From contig JAGVUK010000319.1 of NCBI GenBank assembly GCA_019136335.1, positions 1 to 7,958 on the forward strand: a DNA stretch of 7,958 nt. The letters are read 5' to 3'. A program made the position numbers and the translations under genes. The notes beneath the pieces were generated by a model. That model saw nothing but the letters and a program-made list of their open reading frames with translations. It did not search any database and was not told the origin of the DNA. The DNA is from Methanomicrobiales archaeon. GTDB taxonomy: Archaea; Halobacteriota; Methanomicrobia; Methanomicrobiales; Methanoculleaceae. Below, one piece after another: positions 4,970 to 7,958 of this stretch. Each line of letters begins with the position of its first letter. Position 1 is the stretch's first letter.

Positions 4970-6469
4970 ATGATCCATACACGGGGAAACGGCATACTCC
5001 TTCACGTCACCTCGCTGCCGTCGGCGTACGGCATCGGGGACTTCGGCCCGGCGGCATACCGGTTCGTCGAGGCGCTTGAGCGGGCCCGGCAGCACTACTG
5101 GCAGATCCTGCCGCTCAACCCGACCCGGGCCCGTTACGGCAACTCCCCCTACTCGAGCCCGTCGGCGTTCGCCCTCAACACCCTCCTCATCAGCCCCGAG
5201 CTCCTCGCCCGGGACGGGTTCATCGACCCCGAAGACCTGGAGCCGCATCCCGACCTCCCGGAGGACCGGGTCGCCTTTGAGGCGGTCGCCTGGTACCGGG
5301 AACGGCTTCTCGGGCTTGCCCACCGGCGGTTCTGTGAGTCGGAGCCGGAGAGCGATTACGAGTCGTTCTGCACCCGGGCGGCGTGGTGGCTCGACGACCA
5401 CGCCCTCTTTACCGCGCTCACGGACCACTACCACGATCTCCCCTGGAACCGGTGGCCCGAGGAGGTCAGGACCCGGCTGCCGGAGGCCCTCGAGGAGATG
5501 CGTGAGCGCCTCACCGACCGGATCGGGAAGGAGATGTTCTTCCAGTATCTCGCGGACCGGCAGTGGTCGGCCCTCCGCCGGCACTGCACCGACCGCGGGG
5601 TTCAGGTCATCGGCGACATACCGATCTACGTCGCCTACGAGAGCGCCGATGTCTGGGCAAACCCGGGGATCTTCAAACTGGACGGGAACCTCCGCCCGAC
5701 CGTTGTCGCCGGGGTGCCCCCGGATATCTTCAGCAGCACCGGGCAGCTCTGGGGAAACCCGGTCTACGACTGGGCCGCGCTTCAGGCGCAGGGCTACGAC
5801 TGGTGGGTGCGCCGGATCGCCCGCTCCGGCGAACTCTACGACCTCTTCCGGATCGACCACTTCCGGGCGTTCGCGGACTACTACGAGGTCCCGGCGGGTG
5901 ATGCGACGGCCGAGCGCGGCACCTGGGTCGACGGGCCGGGTGCCGACTTCTTTGAGGCGCTCGCCCGGAGGCTCCCCTGCTTTGCCATCGTCGCCGAGGA
6001 CCTGGGGGCGAACACCCCTGCCGTCCAGGGGCTTCTCGACCGGTTCGGGTTTCCGGGGATGAAGATCCTGCTCTTCGCGTTCGGGGAAGGGCTTCCGGAA
6101 AGCGCTCATGCCCCCCACAACTACGTTCCAAACCTCATATGCTACACGGGGACGCACGACAACAACACGGCCCGGGGGTGGTTTGAGGAGGAGGCGTCGG
6201 AGGAGGATAAACAGCGGTTCTTTGCCTACGTCGGGAGGGAGGTGGGGGCGGGCGAGGTCCACCGGGACCTCGTCCGCCTCGCGATGACGTCGGTTGCCCG
6301 GGCGAGCATCATCCCCATGCAGGATGTCCTTGGGCTCGGCGCGGAGGCAAGGATGAACTATCCGTCGACCTCCGACGGGAACTGGGAGTGGCGCATGACC
6401 CCCGCGGAGTTTGCCGATGCCCCGCTCGACTGGATCCGTGGGCTCACTGTCCTATCGGGGCGGGGGTGA
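4970..6469 (+). CDS. malQ: 4-alpha-glucanotransferase (amylomaltase, GH77)
   Basis: This 499-residue enzyme is a full-length GH77 amylomaltase. It transfers alpha-1,4-glucan segments between maltooligosaccharides, releasing glucose and building longer chains, in the cytoplasm. Diagnostic regions are intact: GILLHVTSLPSAYGIGDFG at 8-26 and LPLNPT at 47-52 with SPYSSPSAFALN at 59-70 (substrate channel); GDIPIYVAYESADVWANP at 215-232; VAGVPPD at 246-252; RIDHFR at 294-299 with D296 as predicted nucleophile; AEDLG at 342-346 with E343 as acid/base; GTHDNNT at 394-400 with D397 as transition-state stabiliser; and DVLGLG followed by RMNYP at 452-465. It is monocistronic on the plus strand. Its TGA is one base from the stop of the convergent small gene, so the two transcripts must overlap at their 3' ends. 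The facing phosphorylase gene suggests joint action in glycogen or maltodextrin breakdown. Confidence 0.96.
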   Translation: MIHTRGNGILLHVTSLPSAYGIGDFGPAAYRFVEALERARQHYWQILPLNPTRARYGNSPYSSPSAFALNTLLISPELLARDGFIDPEDLEPHPDLPEDRVAFEAVAWYRERLLGLAHRRFCESEPESDYESFCTRAAWWLDDHALFTALTDHYHDLPWNRWPEEVRTRLPEALEEMRERLTDRIGKEMFFQYLADRQWSALRRHCTDRGVQVIGDIPIYVAYESADVWANPGIFKLDGNLRPTVVAGVPPDIFSSTGQLWGNPVYDWAALQAQGYDWWVRRIARSGELYDLFRIDHFRAFADYYEVPAGDATAERGTWVDGPGADFFEALARRLPCFAIVAEDLGANTPAVQGLLDRFGFPGMKILLFAFGEGLPESAHAPHNYVPNLICYTGTHDNNTARGWFEEEASEEDKQRFFAYVGREVGAGEVHRDLVRLAMTSVARASIIPMQDVLGLGAEARMNYPSTSDGNWEWRMTPAEFADAPLDWIRGLTVLSGRG

Positions 6470-6470
6470 A

Positions 6471-6668
6471 TCAGTACCGGGAGGTCAGCACCTCGAGTTC
6501 TTCCCGGATGGTCCGGCGGACCATCTCCTCGATGGCGGTGTAGTCGCGTTTCGCCTTCTCCTGCTTCCTGAGCAATTCTTCCATCATCATGATACCAAGA
6601 GAGAGGTTCTTCCCGTACTGCAGAGCGACCTCCAGCGCCTCTTCATCGATCCGGACGACCCTGGACAT
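6471..6668 (-). CDS. Small ribbon-helix-helix-like protein, putative DNA-binding regulator
   Basis: The predicted product is 65 residues. The N-terminus, MSRVVRIDEEALEVALQYG (1-19), has the R-x-I-D-E-E-x strand-then-helix look of ribbon-helix-helix (MetJ/Arc/CopG) proteins. It is followed by NLSLGIMMMEELLRK (21-35), which fits the L-S-x-G-I-x-x-x-x-E-x-L second helix. The tail (about 36-65) is a charged, probably helical stretch ending LTSRY. The ATG at 6666-6668 is chosen over an upstream ATG at 6723-6725 because the extension would read through the box A at 6692-6699; the distance to that box predicts a leaderless transcript. An ordered array of six short palindromes lies immediately upstream and is a natural candidate for autoregulation. 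The gene converges on malQ with a one-base gap and lies downstream of the phosphorylase gene on the same strand. An antitoxin is an alternative reading, but no toxin gene is adjacent. RHH identity is inferred from pattern only. Confidence 0.65.
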   Translation of the reverse strand: MSRVVRIDEEALEVALQYGKNLSLGIMMMEELLRKQEKAKRDYTAIEEMVRRTIREELEVLTSRY

Positions 6669-6690
6669 GCAAGAGTGTTTTCCGGGCCAG

Positions 6691-6699
6691 AATTTAAAT
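6691..6699 (-). promoter_or_regulatory. Box A promoter of the small regulator-like gene
   Basis: On the minus strand ATTTAAATT (6699-6691) is centred 27 bp before the ATG at 6668, implying a transcription start next to the start codon. The flanking TFB-recognition (BRE) position is occupied by the first copy of the YGTWACA repeat, so a protein bound there would compete with TFB. This is the clearest TATA element in the window. Confidence 0.6.
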
Positions 6700-6778
6700 G
6701 TTACATATTTGTTACATGGGAGCAATCGTTGTTACAAACCTGTAACAATACTGGAGGCGGCGTAACATTTGCGTTACA
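6699..6778. repeat. Regular array of six YGTWACA palindromes (putative operator array)
   Basis: Six 7-bp copies occur at 6699-6705, 6710-6716, 6730-6736, 6741-6747, 6761-6767 and 6772-6778. Four are TGTTACA or TGTAACA and two are CGTAACA or CGTTACA. Their centres are spaced 11, 20, 11, 20 and 11 bp, which makes three pairs repeating exactly every 31 bp, about three helical turns. The middle pair sits in a perfect inverted repeat, TTGTTACA-AACC-TGTAACAA (6729-6748). TGTWACA is itself palindromic, so each copy could bind a symmetric dimer. The array fills the region directly upstream of the small gene's promoter. The sequence between copies is not conserved, so the copies are sites under selection rather than a recent duplication. 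Confidence 0.75.
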
Positions 6779-6783
6779 GGCCG

Positions 6784-6818
6784 CCCGGGCGGGAGACTCC
6801 GCCACCCTCCCGCCCGGG
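6784..6818 (-). terminator. Perfect 12-bp hairpin after the phosphorylase gene
   Basis: CCCGGGCGGGAG at 6784-6795 and CTCCCGCCCGGG at 6807-6818 form a perfect 12-bp GC-rich stem with an 11-base loop. It begins five bases beyond the phosphorylase stop codon (6824-6826) in the direction of transcription. No U-run follows on the minus strand, so it may act in transcript end protection or partial termination rather than as an intrinsic terminator. It also separates the phosphorylase from the operator array. Confidence 0.55.
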
Positions 6819-6823
6819 TCTTC

Positions 6824-7958
6824 TTACAGATACGCCTCCGTCGCATAGCGCCGCATCATGCGGTGGGTGTTGAAGTAGTAGGCGATCTTCGCGATCGAGC
6901 TCCGCATGATCGTCGCCCACTCATCCTTCCGGAGGTAGTAGGTGGGGATGATCAGGTACTCGAGTTTGCTGTAGAGGTCCTGGAGTTCCCGCCTCCGCCG
7001 ATCGGCCTCGCTCACCGGCGCACCCGGTCCGGGACCGATCGCCCACCCTGTCGTTCCTTCGATCCAGCCCTCGATCCACCACCCGTCAAGGACGCTGAAG
7101 TTGACCACCCCGTTCAAGGCGGCCTTCATACCGCTCGTGCCGCTCGCCTCGTAGGGCGGCAGCGGCGTGTTCAGCCAGACGTCCACCCCGGCGGTCATCA
7201 AGGCTGCAAGGTCCATCGTGTAGTTCTCGAGGTAGACACCCGTCACCTCACCCTCAAGGTCGCGCATGGCGTTGTGGACCTCGCGGATCTCCTGTTTGCC
7301 GACTGCGTCCGCCGGATGGGCCTTTCCGGAAAAGACGAGCTGGATCGCTCCCTGCCTGCCGGCCTCCCGCAGTTTATCAAGGTCCGAGAAGAGCAGGGTT
7401 GCCCGCTTGTAGGCTGCCGCCCGGCGGGCGAACCCGATTGTGAGGACCCGGGGGTCCAGGTCCACACCGTTCTTCTCCCTGACATAGTCCACCAGAGCCT
7501 GCTTCGCCTGCTGGTGAGCGTGCCTGATATCCTCGTGCGGGATCTCGTCGACCCTGACGAGCAGTTCCGGCTCCTGCGCCCAGCCTGCGATGTAGCGGTC
7601 GTAGAGGTCCCGGAACGGCCCTGACGTCCAGGTGTGCGGGTGGACGCCGTTCGTCACCGCCCTGATGTGGAACCCGGGAAAGAGCCGCCGTGAGAAGTTC
7701 ATGTGCGCCGTCGTCACGCCGTTGACGTACCTGCTCAGGCGGAACGCGAGGGTCGCGAGCGCAAGCCCGTCCTCGCCGATGTACTCGCCGAGCAGGGACG
7801 GCGGGATCTCGCCCGCCAGCAGGCGGAGCGCCATATCCCGCGGAAACGTCTCGAACGCCACCGCCACCGGGGTGTGGGTGGTGAAGATACAGTGCGTCTG
7901 CACCTTCTCCTCATCCATTCCCGGGCGTTTTAGGAGTTCGAGGGTGAGGAGGCTTGAG
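6824..7958 (-). CDS. glgP: Alpha-glucan (glycogen) phosphorylase, C-terminal part
   Basis: The gene enters from the right edge with no start in the window; the frame is open to 7958, so 377 C-terminal residues are visible. The enzyme cleaves terminal alpha-1,4 glucosyl units of glycogen or maltodextrin with phosphate, giving glucose-1-phosphate, with PLP as cofactor. Numbering from the internal Met at 7918: TTHTPVAV (13-20), AVTNGVHPHTW (87-97), FARRAAAYKR (163-172), FSGKAHPADAVGKQEIREV (196-214), ENYTMDLA (231-238), GVDVWLNTPLPPYEASGTSG (244-263), then MKAALNG (264-270), where K265 (codon 7124-7126) is the expected PLP-binding lysine, and SVLDGWWIEG (275-284). The E-A-S-G-T-S-G form and overall pattern fit the shorter bacterial/archaeal glucan phosphorylase branch (TIGR02094). 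The Met at 7918 is internal, not the start, because conserved core lies right after it and the frame continues upstream. It ends at TAA 6824-6826, followed by a strong hairpin. Confidence 0.95.
   Translation of the reverse strand, partial: SSLLTLELLKRPGMDEEKVQTHCIFTTHTPVAVAFETFPRDMALRLLAGEIPPSLLGEYIGEDGLALATLAFRLSRYVNGVTTAHMNFSRRLFPGFHIRAVTNGVHPHTWTSGPFRDLYDRYIAGWAQEPELLVRVDEIPHEDIRHAHQQAKQALVDYVREKNGVDLDPRVLTIGFARRAAAYKRATLLFSDLDKLREAGRQGAIQLVFSGKAHPADAVGKQEIREVHNAMRDLEGEVTGVYLENYTMDLAALMTAGVDVWLNTPLPPYEASGTSGMKAALNGVVNFSVLDGWWIEGWIEGTTGWAIGPGPGAPVSEADRRRRELQDLYSKLEYLIIPTYYLRKDEWATIMRSSIAKIAYYFNTHRMMRRYATEAYL

Noticed and set aside
5076..6062. 328-codon plus-strand frame inside malQ
   Set aside because: S/R/G/P/T-rich out-of-frame translation of malQ with no domain character.
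4826..6262. 478-codon minus-strand open frame opposite malQ
   Set aside because: malQ has all its GH77 catalytic motifs on the plus strand; the antisense frame is a GC-driven shadow.
6669..6725. 19-residue N-terminal extension of the small RHH-like protein from an upstream ATG
   Set aside because: It would run through the box A and the first palindrome copies, and the ATG at 6666-6668 has ideal leaderless spacing and starts the recognisable domain.
6699..6778. Palindrome array read as a CRISPR or replication iterons
   Set aside because: Repeats are 7 bp with 4- or 13-bp gaps, far too short for CRISPR; no initiator gene or long AT-rich unwinding element supports an origin.

Overview
The window looks like chromosome from a GC-rich methanogenic archaeon, most probably Methanomicrobiales and close to Methanoculleus. 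This rests on recognition of protein families, not on a search. Supporting signs are an archaeal tRNA G10 methyltransferase, AT-rich box A promoters about 25 bp upstream of several start codons (the arrangement of leaderless archaeal transcripts), and strong GC bias at third codon positions. I see no rRNA, tRNA, CRISPR array, insertion sequence or phage gene.

Layout, left to right. (1) 140-1093 (+): tRNA (guanine-10-N2) methyltransferase. (2) A structured spacer, then 1198-1566 (+): a small membrane protein with a GtrA-like hairpin and a C-terminal four-cysteine zinc-ribbon-like tail. (3) 1659-2225 (-): an integral membrane protein of the dolichol/phytol kinase family, convergent with gene 2. 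(4) A divergent promoter region, then a tight three-gene plus-strand operon, 2350-4756: a TIGR04255-family protein, a methyltransferase-fold protein with degenerate SAM-binding motifs, and a proline dehydrogenase-family protein. (5) A 213-bp spacer, then 4970-6469 (+): 4-alpha-glucanotransferase (MalQ). (6) Facing it, 6471-6668 (-): a 65-residue ribbon-helix-helix-like protein whose stop lies one base from the malQ stop. (7) 6824 to the right edge (-): the C-terminal part of an alpha-glucan (glycogen) phosphorylase.

MalQ and the phosphorylase form a glycogen/maltodextrin utilisation locus: the phosphorylase releases glucose-1-phosphate from chain ends and MalQ rebuilds short oligosaccharides into chains it can use. 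The small regulator-like gene sits between them.

The most striking non-coding structure is directly upstream of that small gene. Six copies of the 7-bp near-palindrome YGTWACA lie at 6699-6778, with centres spaced exactly 11, 20, 11, 20 and 11 bp. That is three pairs on a 31-bp period, all roughly on one face of the helix, with the first copy touching box A. It looks like a cooperative operator array. The best candidate for a little-described system is this array together with the adjacent putative DNA-binding protein and the glycogen genes. The other genes are mostly ordinary chromosomal genes, with interesting active-site losses in two of them.
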